The position numbers were made by a program, and so were the translations under genes. DNA of 64,000 bases from NCBI GenBank assembly GCA_000708835.1, contig DF237389.1:1-64000 (forward strand). The letters are read 5' to 3'. Position 1 is the first letter of the stretch; each line of letters starts with the position of its first letter. Positions 43,501 through 55,124 of the stretch are shown here, in pieces. The DNA is from Klebsormidium nitens (taxonomy: Eukaryota; Streptophyta; Klebsormidiophyceae; Klebsormidiales; Klebsormidiaceae). The notes under the pieces are model-generated. The model did no database searches and had not been told where the DNA came from. It saw only the letters and a list, made by a program, of their open reading frames with translations.

Positions 43501-46500
43501 TTCTCTTTTCGGCTTCAATAGGCCGAACGTCAATTCAGATGGCTGGCGACTTCTTACGTCGAGACCACAGACAAAACGTCTAACTCTCGAAAAGATCTTG
43601 AGGCGAGCGTTCCAGCCGATTGACAAGGTCGGTTGTTCGACTTTCTGACCGGATCAGGGCGGGTCTGTCTCGAAACCTAATTGCTGCCACCTTGGAAGGC
43701 AACACAGGATGTAAATTCAAACTCTTGAACCTTCTTCCCGGAGCAATAAGCACCCCAAAAGACCTGATGCACACGAGAAAAAACAATCCACAGAACCTAC
43801 CACTTATTTTTGGCACCCAGGTTTCCCACCTGTCCGAGTAGGCTGGTAAGCAGGTCGTCTGAATGCAGGTGGTAGGGCGTCATATAGCCGCCCTCGCCGC
43901 CAAAGATGAGCGCCAGCGGCAGCCGGTCCGGCAGCCGGGGGGGCAGGTCGGAGCGCTTCTCGTCCCCCCCCAGAAAGAAGTCGATGTAGCCCAACAGCAG
44001 GTCGGGCGTCCAGTGGACCTGCGCGAGAGGAGTAAGCAATGAGCGCCAAAGAAAGGCAATGCCTACATTTGAAGAATACTGCTGATGTCCCGCTGAATTG
44101 ACCTTGCAGCCCAGCCTTGCGCTCTTTCGTTGCTGACCTGCCAGGAAACAAAGACGATTTTGAGCTGTCCTTGCTTCCAGTCTCCAGAAGCGTAGCTTTC
44201 ATTTGGTGGATGAAGGCTGGGTGAGTCAATCGCTTAATTCTCAATCAAAGAATTGTGTCGTACAACTAAAGGCGTTGCGGAAAGTGATTGCTTGCGGACC
44301 CTTCAGCCTCTTATCCCGTCAACGAAAGCCAGACCCCAGAGACGGCCGAACCCTTTCTCTCTCATGTTCCCGAGTCCGTAATCTCTCCGCAGCTTGACCT
44401 TCTCGACGAGCGCTCTTGAAGCCCTGAATGCCGGAACCGCTCATGACCAGATTTTCCACGACATACGGATCCTCCAGATTGCGTAACCCCTGCATTTCGC
44501 CAGATCTTCCTACCGTTGAGCTTCCAGAGTCGGACTAGAGGTTCTGGTTCTGCGTTGCAAGACGTTCACGGTCATCGCAAATCACGGCGATGATCGGTAA
44601 ATGTGGTAGGCTGCCCCATGTTATATTCATCCACATCTGACAGCGTCAGCGTCGTCTTAACTGTACCGAGATCCGATCAAGGCCTGTTACATCGTCGAGT
44701 GAAACCCGTAAGAATTCTGAACCCATCCCCGTACCTTGATAACTCTTCCGTTTCAAAACAGAACGCCTTAAAAGCAGAAAGCTCCTAAGCTGACTCTCAA
44801 GACCAACTCTCGAGATTACCTGCTACGCCAAGGAAACCATCCTGCACCCCCAAAGTAACCCTACCGGTCGAAACTGTGGTGTTCCCATCATATTAAACGC
44901 ATATGTTTCCGAGGTTGGATCGTACCTTGAGCCCCTCGTAGAGCGCGCGCGCGCGGCAGGAGCGCAGGCACGCGTGGTCGTACTCCTTGGAGACGTACTG
45001 ATGGAGCGCCTGCGCGCGCACCTGCCGCCGCCACTGCAGCCAGCTCCACGCCAGAGGGCAGCACACCGCCAGCAGCGCACTGTACACCATGCCCTCGTAC
45101 CTGGAAAATAGTGTCAACTAGTTCGCGTTTCCGCTTTGTCTGCGGAAGTGCTTTTCAAGTGTCCTCAAAGCATGCCCTCGTACCTAGCGGGGAAGTTCTA
45201 GTGTTTCTACATTTGCTGTTTGCACATTTCTGGAAGTCCTTCTCGTGTGCTCGTACAAGATGCGCTTGTACCTGCGAGGAGACGATAAGTACACCTCGTT
45301 TTCTCTGCTCGGACGTCCGTGAAAAGTGGTTCGTATCTGCTCGTCGATGTGGTTCTCGCTTTCGCTACTTGTACGGTTTTAGAAGTGCTTCTTGCGTGCT
45401 TTTACAAGGTGCCCTCGTACCGGGCGGGAATGGTCTCGTTCGTGTGGTTTGGAAATCTTCAAAAGTGCTTCTTGTGTGCCCACATGACAGCCCTCGTACC
45501 GGCAGAAATGTGGAATTCGTTCTCGCTTTTGCTGATTACACGTCTTGAGACCTGCTTCCAGTGTGCTCGTATGACATGCCCTCGTCCCTGCCAAAAAACG
45601 TTTATGAGTAATCCCTCGCTTTTGCTACCTGTGCGTCTATGGAAGCTTTTCTTAGTTTTCGGAAAGCATGCATGCGTCCGTAACTGCGACACGAGAGCAG
45701 CTTGCAGTCTCCTTGGATCACTCGCCATCTTCTTTGCAAAGCCCATCCTATCTCACTGCAGCATGACTTCGTAATTGCATACGCAAAAGCCCCCTGTGTT
45801 GTGATCTTGTAAGTACGATTGCTTGTGAGCACTCTCCCACTCTCCCACTTCTAGTAAACACAGTAGCATGGGTTAGTCAGTCAGCTTTCAAGAGCAGAGG
45901 GGCTCGTTAGTTGATACTAGAACCAATGATGCTATATGCCAGCGTCAATCTGATTGCCAGGTTCTTGATTGAAGTGGTGTCTCTTGGAACACCAAAGGAT
46001 ATCGAAGGACACGTTGTCCGTTCCCGCAACCAGCCGTTTGTTCTGCTCCTCTTTCGCCACTTCGTAAAGGTGTTCGGACTTTGCAAAGGGGTGTCGAAAA
46101 CGGCCCGCCGAATTCTCACCATTGGTAGCCCGCTCGCTCATTAACCGCCTCCACGAATCGGTTGTATGCGTCCTCATACACCAGGTCTAGGATCTGTTCC
46201 GGGGGCGGGTGCGGCAAGCGCCACGGCTCGCCGAACGAGTTGCTGCCCGTGAAGTACAGACGGTGCAAATGGCCCGCAGACTCCTCCGCGCGGTTGCTCT
46301 CCATCACCTGGGGAGGTTCGTGCGGGTTGGTCAGTGCGAAAGGCGGCAAGTTTGACTTGTCGTCTCGTCGACTATCAGAACCAAAATATTTTCGGGGAGT
46401 TAAATGCGGGAGGGTCGGACTTGGAAGCAGCAACACGGATGCTATAAGCTTTGCTCCCCTGCATTGAAAGACAAATGCAACATGTGAGCACTTGAGCATA

Positions 46501-49500
46501 ATGAGCTTTTACCAGTAGATCGAGCGGTGGGCAATTCCAGACAAACAAGAGCATTTGACAATCTCTTAGACCTATGTGCAAGAGCCCTCAGAGCTCTTGC
46601 ATATACAAAGGCATAGCAGCACTCCGGATTCTGCCCGAAAGCACCTCTTCCAGAGCAGTCCATTGGGCCCGGAATCATCTAACCCCACATCCTCAAACAG
46701 CAAAAGAATTCCGAGCTCGGAATTCCGACCAACTGCCAGAGCTCTGCAGACTGGAGCTTTTAAACATCGCATCCCAGCCCAATGTTTTCCACCCTTGCTC
46801 GCACTCTCACCTCGTTGAGCGACTCCAGGAAGGGGTGGCTCTGGTTGATGTGCATCGCGTCGGGCGTCTTGGGGCTGGGCGGGTCGTCCGCCTCCCACGT
46901 GCCAGCAATGCGGACGCGCGCCACGCTCAGTGTGACGGCCATGAGAACTAGAACGGCGGCATTCAGCAGGCTGAAGGTGAGCGGCCCGCCGAAGCTGGAG
47001 ATGAGGTCCTCGATGGGCGTGTTGCAGTGGGGGAGGCTGTACTTGGAGGCAACGCACTCGTACGGGCACGGGCGGGAGGTCACGCCGCCTGCGGAAGAAG
47101 TAACAGGCTTGGGGTTCACGATTCGGGAATACCATTAGGCATGGGCGGGAGATCACGCTGCCTGTGAGAGAATACAGTAAACGGTACTGTCTGGGGTGGG
47201 GATGAGTAGCTTACGTCAGGCTTCGGTGGCAAAAGCGGACGCATGCTTGGAATGTCGATCGCAGAATAATGATCCTGAACCGAAAGAAGGGTTGCGCCAG
47301 CATATATCCATTTCGTCGCAGGTGACGAAGCCAGCAGCATGTTACAAAATCCCAGTGAGGCTTGCTTGCATCCTGGCAGGTGCTTCATAAAAGCCCTAGA
47401 ACGATATAGCCGAGCATTAGTGTCTAGATAGTCAAAACTCCTGAGGCGAGTCCGTGAACTTAAGAGAGTAGCTTCCCAGCACAATACACAAACGCATCAA
47501 GCAACTGCGTTACACAGGAAAAACGGTTGCTCCCACATGCCTGCTGATATTCAGATGCGCATGAAGCTGCTCGCGATTTGTGTGCGCACCTTTCTTGGCA
47601 ATGTGGCGCGAGTGGTGGGGCAGATCTTCCGGTGGGCACGGCTTGCAGAGCGACTCGTTGTATCCGAACTCGTTCTTGTAAGTCCCCAGCGGACACTCGT
47701 CGCAAAACAGCCCGTACAGCCCCGGGGGGCAGTCCAGCGCAGTCAAGCTCCCGGGCTCGCCGTCCCCGCCGTCGTGATTGCCGCGACCGCCGCTGCGCCA
47801 ATGTAGGAAACATACGGTTTGGAATGGTGTCTTATGCAGGATCTAAGTCGGACGTTCTTTGGCTTGTGTGCTATTTGAGTTGTCGGCTCTTGTTTGGTGA
47901 GTGTGCTAAGGATTGACAGCTCGCGACCAGGACGTACAGACTGCAGTCTATGCTGTTGGACAAGCTCCATGAGCACTTTCGGCTGCAATAGTAAGACATC
48001 TATCATCCGACGTTGCTTTCGTGAAGCGAGCGCCTCCAGTCTCGGACCCTATATGGGATTATAGCGAGCGCACGTGGAAATCCCTCAGAAACAAGATTCT
48101 GCACGGACAGAGAAGACCTACCAAGTTCGTCTTGATCAACGTTACGAGGATAACACTTGGCCAAGTACTGGCCGATCAGACAGTGCAAGCAGCTTCACGG
48201 TCAGCGCCAGATAGAAGTAAAAGAACGACGAAAGGGCAGAGGATAGTTGCGAAGGGCTCCTCACATGCTCCGTAACACTCCGCTCGAGTTCGCCTTCCGC
48301 ACATATGCATCCCCCTCCTTTATATTCGCCCACTCGAAGTGGACCCTCCCCCCGGCCCCGCCCCCTCCTCCAATCGACCCCCCAGAACCCCCAGAGCTCG
48401 AAATGATGGAACCCGGCTCCCCCTGAAACGAGTTGAGAAACATCAGGATCGTTCCCCCAGACCCGCCACCCCCTCCCGCCGAAATCGCTTGAGGGCTATT
48501 CGCACTAGTCTGTCCATCAGCCAGAACCCACCCCCTTAGTTCCAGCATCTGCAGCGGGTGCGCCTTCCCCCCCAGAACGATCACCCCGCCCCCCGCCCCG
48601 TCTTCCCCAGTTCTCGAAACACCCCCCCCGCTGCCCAACGCGCACGGCAGAGCCGCCGCACCGTAGGCGCCCCCCCCTAGCGCGGTGTTATTGTTGAACG
48701 ACCCGTTTCCGCCTCTCCCGCCGTGCCCCCCCCGCCGCCAACCCCTTCCGCCCCAGCCTGTCCGGCCCCCATTCCTTGCCCCCCCCCGCACCCCTGTCCG
48801 GCTGCGGTCAACTGCCCCCCCTTGTCGATGGTCACCAACTTGGTCCTCTGTATGTGCACCACGGCGCCTTTTACCACCCCCTCGATCAGCAGCTCCTCAA
48901 TGCGGCACAGCTGCAGTGTGAACGGGGACTCCGGGTCGATGCTGCAGTCCTGGGAGGTTTGGATCACACTAGGGGGGCACGTGGGCTGGTCGCAGTAGAG
49001 CGCGACGGGGGCCCCCTCGGAGTCGCTGAAACTGGTGGGGGCTTGGAGGGTCGCGCCCGCGGCGACTTTGAGCAGGAAGAAGAGCGAGACGAACAGCTTG
49101 CGCGCGGCGATGCGACAGCTGTCGTAAACGGCCATCAGGCCCTGACCCTGGATGCCCAGGTTCGCGTTCGACTCGATGCTGGACAGCGTCTGCGAAGAAG
49201 AGCGGACGGAGATCCATAAGCACGTTCGATATGACTCACAAGCAGCGTAACTGGCATGGGGTTCTGTAGGACTGACTATCACTCCGTTCCTTTCAAAGTA
49301 CCAGGTGGTGTTTACGTGGATCTCGATGCTGGACAGCGGTCGGCAGAAGGGCCAAAAGAGCGACTAATGTGGGCGGTCGACAGTCCAGCTCTTTTCACAT
49401 CCAGGTTTGAAGGAGAAGACGCTCTCGTGGTTGTACCCAAGGATGCCGCTCTGAATCGTCCCTGAGGGAAACCTGGCAACCGTGATTCTTTTCCGCTCAG

Positions 49501-52500
49501 ACTTCTGTCTTCGTCCGGAGGACTTGTCAGAATTGCCGTCGTCCACTGAAGGGTTCTCAGAAGTTCAGCCGAAACCTTCCCCAAGGGCCCCTGTCGCAGG
49601 CGATCTTCCAACACACAACCAAACTTTGGAAGGGAAGAGTGCCCTGATCGCCAGCAAATCGACAAACCGTATCTTTTGAAATGATTCCCGAGTACTGAGC
49701 TCGAGGTGATTGACCTCCACGACCGTCGTTCTTGTCAGCACAAACGAACCCCTGATGGTTTCCAACGTTGCGTTTGCGAGGAGCAGCTGGTTGGCACAAA
49801 CCGCAATTGCACTCTCAACACCCCAAAACTTTGAAAGTATGAACTTCAAAACTCTGAAAGCAAAGTCCCACCTTGAGCTCTAGGTGGTTGACCTCCACGA
49901 CCGTCGTTCTCGTGAGCACGGACGAACCCCCGATGATCTGCACCGTCGCGTTGTCTAGCAGCAGCTGATTGGCGGCCAGCTTCATGGCGCCGTAGACGTA
50001 CATGCTCGAGTTGCGCATCACGATCTCGTCGCCAAAAAGTTCGAGCTCCGCCCACGCGGTGCCCGCCAGCCCGAAGTTGAGCACCGAGAAGCCTGTCAGC
50101 ACGATCTTGCCTTGCACCTGGGAGGGAGGAAGAACTAGTGTTTCTAGCCACGACCCAGTTTGCATGGTGCTGGACCTTTTCTGGCTGAGTTGTCAGTATG
50201 GTTTGTGCAACTTCCGACGCCAGTCGATGTATTCTCCGTTTAGATCCCGTGTTTCCAAACCCTTTCAACTTCGACAAACCTGAAAATCGTGATCCCAGCA
50301 TCTGGAGAGCCTGCGATTGAAAAGTGTTAGGCGTTGAGACCGCCCGCTACCCGCCCCCTGCTCCAGGACAAAATCTCGACGAGCCTGAATTGCTCAGACC
50401 TACGAGCGGAGAGATACAGACTCGTGAGCCTTTGTACTAGAAAAGCGGCCGCACCTGCACCCTGTTCAGACCGAGAGCACATCATTTGAGTAGAGACTCT
50501 CAGTGGCTTCAAAACACGCAAAATTCCAGTTGAGCACTCTGTAAGCGTCCGCACCTGTACTCTGGTCCAAAGCAAGACAGTCCGGACCGCCAAAAGACAG
50601 AAATGTAGAACCCAAAAGCCGCGAACGCCTTGCACCTCCACCCTCCTCCAGAGCGAGAGCCCGACAACCTTGAATCCGCATATTGTATTAGAGTAGTATG
50701 CTATTTCGCAGGAACGTCTTCCGCAAAAGCGGCCGCACCTGCACCCTGCTCCAGAGCGAGAGCACGACGACCTTGGCCTGGTCGTCCATGACGAAGTTGG
50801 TCCACAGCGGGTGGTTCGGAAAGTCGAAGAGCGGCGTGCGCGTGCGAGTGTGCCGCCCCTCGTTACTAATCGTCAGCGTTTGCAGCGATACGTCGAACAG
50901 CGTCCCCGCGGCGCCCGCGTTGTCAGGGCAGCCCAGGCTCTCGCCGCCTGCAGAGACCGAAGGATTGGTGTGATGACTGTTGGAGCGTTCATTTTCGAGG
51001 CGGTGACTTGTCTTTTCATTTGGTGAGATGTGCTGACAGCGTCATTATACGGCGTCCATAGCTGGTTGCCAAGAAAAGTGAACGAAGCAAAGCAGGCCAG
51101 CTTTTGAGGAACTTGGAGGCCGTAATGAAGAAGCTAAGCAGGCCAGTTGAGTTCATTGACGTGGTAGGGTGGGTATGCTTAACGCTGTCTTGATCGAAAC
51201 AACGTTCTTTGCTACCGTACCGGAATGGTATGATTCCGGAGAATCAAATAATATATTTGCCCCTCGGAAAGCTACGTTACCTGTTTTTCGTCCGGAAAGT
51301 GATTTTCCGGATTCAGTAGATAATTCCCGACTTGCTGTCGGAAATGAAAAATCGACAACCGGTCACTCTCTTCGCAGCTTTTTGGGGGCAAAAGGTGCTC
51401 AGGAGCGTTTTCAGGGCGGATTCTGAAACAGGTCGGGATCATGAATTATTCGTCAAAAGAGGTCGGATTCAATCAAAATAACTGTCATTTTCGAGCATTC
51501 GGAATCATACCGTTCCGGTACGGTATAATGGTTGGGTAACGGCCATACCCACAAGAGAACGTGATGGACCAGTTCTTGACTTACATCCCATCTTACAGAG
51601 GGTTTGAACTGCAAAACAATTGAACTTATATTCGACATCCGGATGAATCAAAGAAGGCAGCATTGCTAAAACCCAACTCGTTGCATCCTTTTCTGTTGAT
51701 TCTTGATCCTACCTCCTTTTATGAGGTCTACTCGACTGACAAAAAAGTGACGAACCATCGGTAGAGGGGATCTCTACCTCAAGACGAAAAATGTGTCTTT
51801 GCCGGGAGCCAGGGCAGAATTTTGAACACTTCTGTTGTCCTCACCGTTTGCCACGATGTCCACGTTCGAGCGGCTCTCAAAGTCAAAAGCCACCCGGCCA
51901 CCTCCTCCTCCAGCGTGACCATCCCCCCCTGCTGCGCTGATGCGGCCGGTGGTGAGACCGTCACTGCAGAAAGAAGGTGTCGTTGATGCAACTTTCGCGA
52001 AAAGTGGAGCGGGCTGGCCTAGTACATGAGCCCATCCTGCGGGCGTATTGCCATGCATGGGTCGACCGCGCTGAGGCAAACAAAGCTACTGCGCCGATCC
52101 GGTCAAACAGACCCTTGCAACGCTTCCACTGCGTCAATATCAATCTGTGTTTCTGACAGATCGGACCACCTTTTGAGATTTGGATCTTGCTCCATATATC
52201 AGACGCAGACTTCTTTTTGAAAAGTACGAAATCACTTACAGTGTGCGTGCTTTTGCAACGACACTGCCCCCAGATCCGCCCCCGCCGCTGTCTTGCCCGT
52301 CCCCTCCCTCTGCGCTGATCTCCCCTTCAACATACAGCAGCTCACGGGCTACCATGTGGATGCGCCCTCCGCCACCGCCACCTGGCACCAGGAGGATAGC
52401 GGTTTCGAATCTCTTGGTTAGGCGGCAGATCCCCCTCTCAACAATGTTTTATATCAATGCGCATAGATGGATTGCTTCTCTCTTTGGACTGCAATGACAG

Positions 52501-54222
52501 GAATAAAGGTATCAATCCAATGGTAAGCCAATGGTCTAGCCAATGATCCAATGATCCAATGTTCCATTGGTAGATAAAAGCAAGCACATCCCATGGCACT
52601 AAGTGCCCCTTTCTTCTGCATCCAGACGAAGGGAGAAGTGCTGTATTTTAGTTTACTGCCACAGACAACTAATAGAAGGGCAAGGTCAAAAGAACTTTAG
52701 CGAAGAGTTTGACCAACTTCATTGGCCTCAGGTTCAAACGGACCAGAATACAACAGGTGTGCCTTGCCTTGCCTTGTGGAAGCCACCCGTCTAATGTGCA
52801 ACACTAATATACTGACAGCGCAATTGAACCACACTCAGATTTGGTTGTCAAGGTTGAGATCCGCAGGACATGTGCGAGTCTGGCAGACTGACCTGTCCCA
52901 TTGCCTTTGGTTGGGCCCCCCTTGCTGCCAACCATCCAAGGGGCATCCAGAGTGGACCACGCATACACGTCGCCCCCCCAGGTGTCAGTAGAGAAACTTG
53001 CCCCCTTCTTTGAACAAGATGCCCCCTGGAAAGGACAGGACAAACTGTGACCTGGAAGTTTGCGCGCAACGGTGTGCTTGCTCAATCAGTCCAGCAGAAT
53101 AGCACCTCCGCTTTTACAGGCAGCTTTTGTTGCTCAGATGCCGTATTGCTTTTGTCATTATGCCTACATGCCTTTCACATCCAGTAAGGCCAATCTGAAA
53201 AACAGTACAGCAGTTACACTAAGAATCAAAAGAAAACCCAAAGAATGCAAGTAGACAGCTGTCAAAAAGCCCCTTTCTCTTGCTCTCCTAGAGACAAAAA
53301 AGCTCGAGGCACTGAGCCGTATGGAGCTCCTACAGCAATCAGCGAACGACCAGAAACCGCAAGGTTAGATCTCCCGCCTTCCTGGTGGGAGACTGATAAC
53401 TTTGGAACTACAAAAACTTTACTGCCTCTGTTCAACTGCAGGCTTAGACTGTTCCTGACCATTGCGCGTCAGCAAATGCTTCTCGACGGTGCCTTCATTG
53501 GCAAATTTAAAAAAAACTTTGGCTCTTACCCGGCCCCCATGTCCTCCCCCGGAGCCATCTGAGGTGGTGGGGCTGCCGCTTGTCTGGGGGGGCGGTTTGC
53601 CCCCTAGTGCCTTGGCACTGATTGTCCCCCCCTTTTTTATGACAACATTCTCCGCCTCTACATGTAATTGCCCTCCCACAATTGCTGCGTCCTTCAGCAA
53701 TTTCAAGTCGCCTCCGAGGGTTATGTTTATGAGGCAGTCTGGGAGGGAGCAATTGATAGTGACGCCCTGAAGCAGAGTCAGGTTGCCGGCCCCCTGTATA
53801 CTTGACGCACCGCTGAGAGTGACCGAATCTTTCAGCTCACAAGTAGCATCCAGCGACCCTTTGCCTCCAAGGTCAACGTCACACGCTAAACTAGCCTGCA
53901 ATTGATCGCTCGATAGCAAACCTTCGCTGCTACCAGTGACGAGCGGCAAATTCGGATGCTTTGCCGAAAGCAGCCTGCCTTCAGCTGCAACCTTATTCTC
54001 AGGATTCGGTAGCTCCCAGCGTGCAATGTCCCGGGGGTTTTCTAGGCGAAACCCCTCTTCTGAAACGCTCGTCTTGTGAAGCTGAAGCCCAACTCCAACC
54101 CGCTCTCCATGCAATGCCTCTGCGGATTGGAATGCCAGAAGGATGCTCAACAACAAAATGGCCCTCGTCGACCGCCCCATTCCAAACTTACAAGGTTTGG
54201 GCCTCCTTCGCAGGTCGTCCAT
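40510..54222 (-). CDS. Large glycine-rich multi-pass membrane protein, plant-type, 16 exons
   Basis: Exons: 54222-53530, 53025-52893, 52381-52240, 51963-51845, 50947-50739, 50117-49872, 49189-48265, 47792-47590, 47088-46811, 46307-46120, 45100-44926, 44018-43830, 43129-42956, 42400-42086, 41395-41153, 40734-40510; about 1485 residues. It matches, from memory, a plant family of about 1400-1480 residues (Arabidopsis At5g11700 relatives) of unknown function. Order: signal-type hydrophobic segment (ILLLSILLAFQSAEA; a second ATG at 54180 may be the true start), a Cys- and Gly-rich extracellular beta-helix-like region (GGGHGGRG, WGGDVYAWSTL, CPDNAGAAGTLFD), an EGF-like Cys cluster (CPPGLYGLFCDECPLGTYKN), TM helix about 928-949, then conserved blocks LYFTGSNSFGEPWRL, KEYDHACLRSCRARALYEGLK, IDFFLGGDEKRSDLPPRL, and about four more TM helices to the C-terminal FWEGP. 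Exon 7 needs one extra G in a poly-G run to stay in frame. Exon 14 has a Pro/Ser-rich insert. Confidence 0.9.
41351..41857 (-). repeat. Four tandem copies of exon 15 acceptor edge
   Basis: The acceptor edge of exon 15 of the glycine-rich gene (41351-41402) recurs in the upstream intron at 41505-41556 as an identical 52-bp block, then as diverged copies near 41658-41697 and 41807-41853. Spacing is about 150 bp. Each copy keeps the CCTGCAG acceptor context or a near form. Confidence 0.9.
43071..43305 (-). repeat. Copy of exon 13 acceptor edge
   Basis: Bases 43071-43140 at the start of exon 13 recur at about 43231-43300, offset 160 bp, in the upstream intron. The shared core includes GCTGCGCGTT, GCCGGCCACC and GGAGGCGGGGAGCAT. 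The copy has CATG in place of the CATCTGTG acceptor context. Confidence 0.85.
45086..45690 (-). repeat. Minisatellite of about 85 bp seeded by exon 11 acceptor edge
   Basis: The acceptor-edge word GCCCTCGTAC (45091-45100, end of exon 11 on the plus strand) recurs at 45174, 45262 (GCGCTTGTAC), 45411, 45490, 45578 and, weakly, about 45669. Spacings are near 80-90 bp, with one of about 149. Between them recurs a TTTCGCTACTTG / AAGTGCTTCT-type filler. All copies are in the upstream intron. Confidence 0.85.
47076..47173 (-). repeat. Copy of exon 9 acceptor edge
   Basis: About 30 bp at the acceptor of exon 9 (near 47079-47102) recur at about 47143-47172 in the upstream intron with a few changes (GGCGGGAGGTCACGCCGCCTG versus GGCGGGAGATCACGCTGCCTG). 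Confidence 0.75.
48728..48746 (-). other. Poly-G run with reading-frame break in exon 7
   Basis: Minus-strand reading enters this region as ...GAEGVGGGG in one frame and the conserved continuation GHGGRGGNGS is in the next frame. The run has eight Gs; nine would restore a frame that also closes all downstream splice phases (the exon has 925 bp and 926 is needed). A sequencing or assembly slip is the simplest cause; a real frameshift would truncate the protein. Confidence 0.75.
49150..49350 (-). repeat. Copy of exon 7 acceptor edge
   Basis: The acceptor edge of exon 7 (about 49164-49200, TCGATGCTGGACAGCGTCTG) recurs at about 49313-49350 (TCGATGCTGGACAGCGGTCGG) in the upstream intron, offset about 150 bp. 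Confidence 0.75.
49696..49975 (-). repeat. Copy of exon 6 donor edge
   Basis: The last 100 bp of exon 6 (49874-49975) recur at 49696-49800 in the downstream intron, offset 178 bp, with about 80 % identity by eye. The copy reads as a diverged version of the exon's end (NQLLLANATLETIRGSFVL against NQLLLDNATVQIIGGSSVL). Confidence 0.9.
50333..50785 (-). repeat. Five-fold array of exon 5 donor edge
   Basis: The end of exon 5 with its donor (about 50730-50785; CGCACCTGCACCCTGCTCCAGAGCGAG) recurs in the downstream intron near 50630, 50550, 50448 and 50348 with growing divergence and spacings of about 80-105 bp. Most copies keep the CACCTGCACC donor context (GGTGCAGGTG on the coding strand). Confidence 0.85.
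51169..51552. mobile_element. MITE-like foldback element in intron 4 of glycine-rich gene
   Basis: A 384-bp unit with inverted ends: GTGGGTATG at 51169-51177 against CATACCCAC at 51544-51552, and a longer inner pair, TACCGTACCGGAATGGTATGATTCCG from 51213, against its near-perfect reverse complement at 51501-51525. It has no coding capacity and is more AT-rich than the host intron. No clear target-site duplication was seen, so the exact ends are uncertain. Confidence 0.65.
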
Positions 54223-55124
54223 GGCTCCTGCCTGGATGCAACATGAGGGCCGTCCTTTTCACCGACACAGGGAACGGTTTCTGAGCAGACGGCGAGTCCT
54301 GAGCCCAATGTTGCATGCAACCTGCAACTAGGAGGTCAGGAGTCTACCTGCAACTAGCTGGTCAGGAGTCAGGACTCAGGAGCAAGGATGCAGCCTCAGG
54401 AGTCAGGCCGGAGTTTGGTCCCGCAAATCTAGCATACCTGGGTAGATTTCTCAATCAACAGATCGTGATCGTCCATCCCTCCTTTTTGCACTGTTTGACG
54501 GCAGCGATGAACCCTGAGTTTGCAGCGTTAGCTCTCCCATTGGTCGACATGGCTCTTGCGCGAATCTGTAAGCATGTCCTTAGCATTCTATGTAGCCGAT
54601 CGAGCTACCTACATGACGCACCCAGCTGATGACCAGCACAGGACAAGATAATACAATTAAGAAGTTTGAGACCATTATGTAGCTGGTTGGACTCGAGAAA
54701 TCAAGTGAGCGACGTTTCCTAGCTGCTCGGATATTCCAGGCTGTACCGATATACTAAAACGTATCTGTTTGAAGAAATCATGCATGATTGAAGGCGCGGG
54801 CCAACTATAAGGTTTTGAGGAGCTCCGACGAAATCACCCGTACCATATGCCATCATTATTCGAAATTGAAACAACTGGGCGGCACTCTTCAAGAATTGGA
54901 CTTGGTGAGCGGCGTGAGAGATGGTGGAACTTTCAAAGCAGAATGTTGCAGATTGCAAACTTGATTTAGTATGCCCATCGATGACGATGAAGCAATGCAC
55001 CCGCCTTTAACTCGGTGTAAGATTTGAGCAAATGCAATCTGCAACATTTTGCTTCAAATGCTCATAGTCTCTCTTCTTTGGGCGACTAAGTTCGCACACA
55101 ATTCCTGCTTCTTGCGACCGACGT
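54223..55124. other. Spacer between DPH7 3' end and glycine-rich gene start
   Basis: Both neighbours are on the minus strand, so this holds the DPH7 3' flank and the glycine-rich gene promoter. A CAGGAGTCAGGA-type short repeat lies at about 54333-54410, and an inverted repeat at 54931-55058. No gene is seen. Confidence 0.45.
54931..55058. repeat. Inverted repeat (about 26-bp arms) in DPH7 3' flank
   Basis: The arm at 54931-54957 (core AATGTTGCAGATTGCA) pairs with 55033-55058 (core TGCAATCTGCAACATT) with one or two mismatches and a loop of about 75 nt. It begins about 65 bp after the DPH7 stop codon. It may be a small foldback element or a 3' UTR stem. Confidence 0.75.

Noticed and set aside
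48261-49282. Two separate glycine-rich genes or a small intron in exon 7
   Set aside because: A single missing G in a homopolymer explains the frame change and makes all later phases fit; no GT-AG pair fits the gap better.
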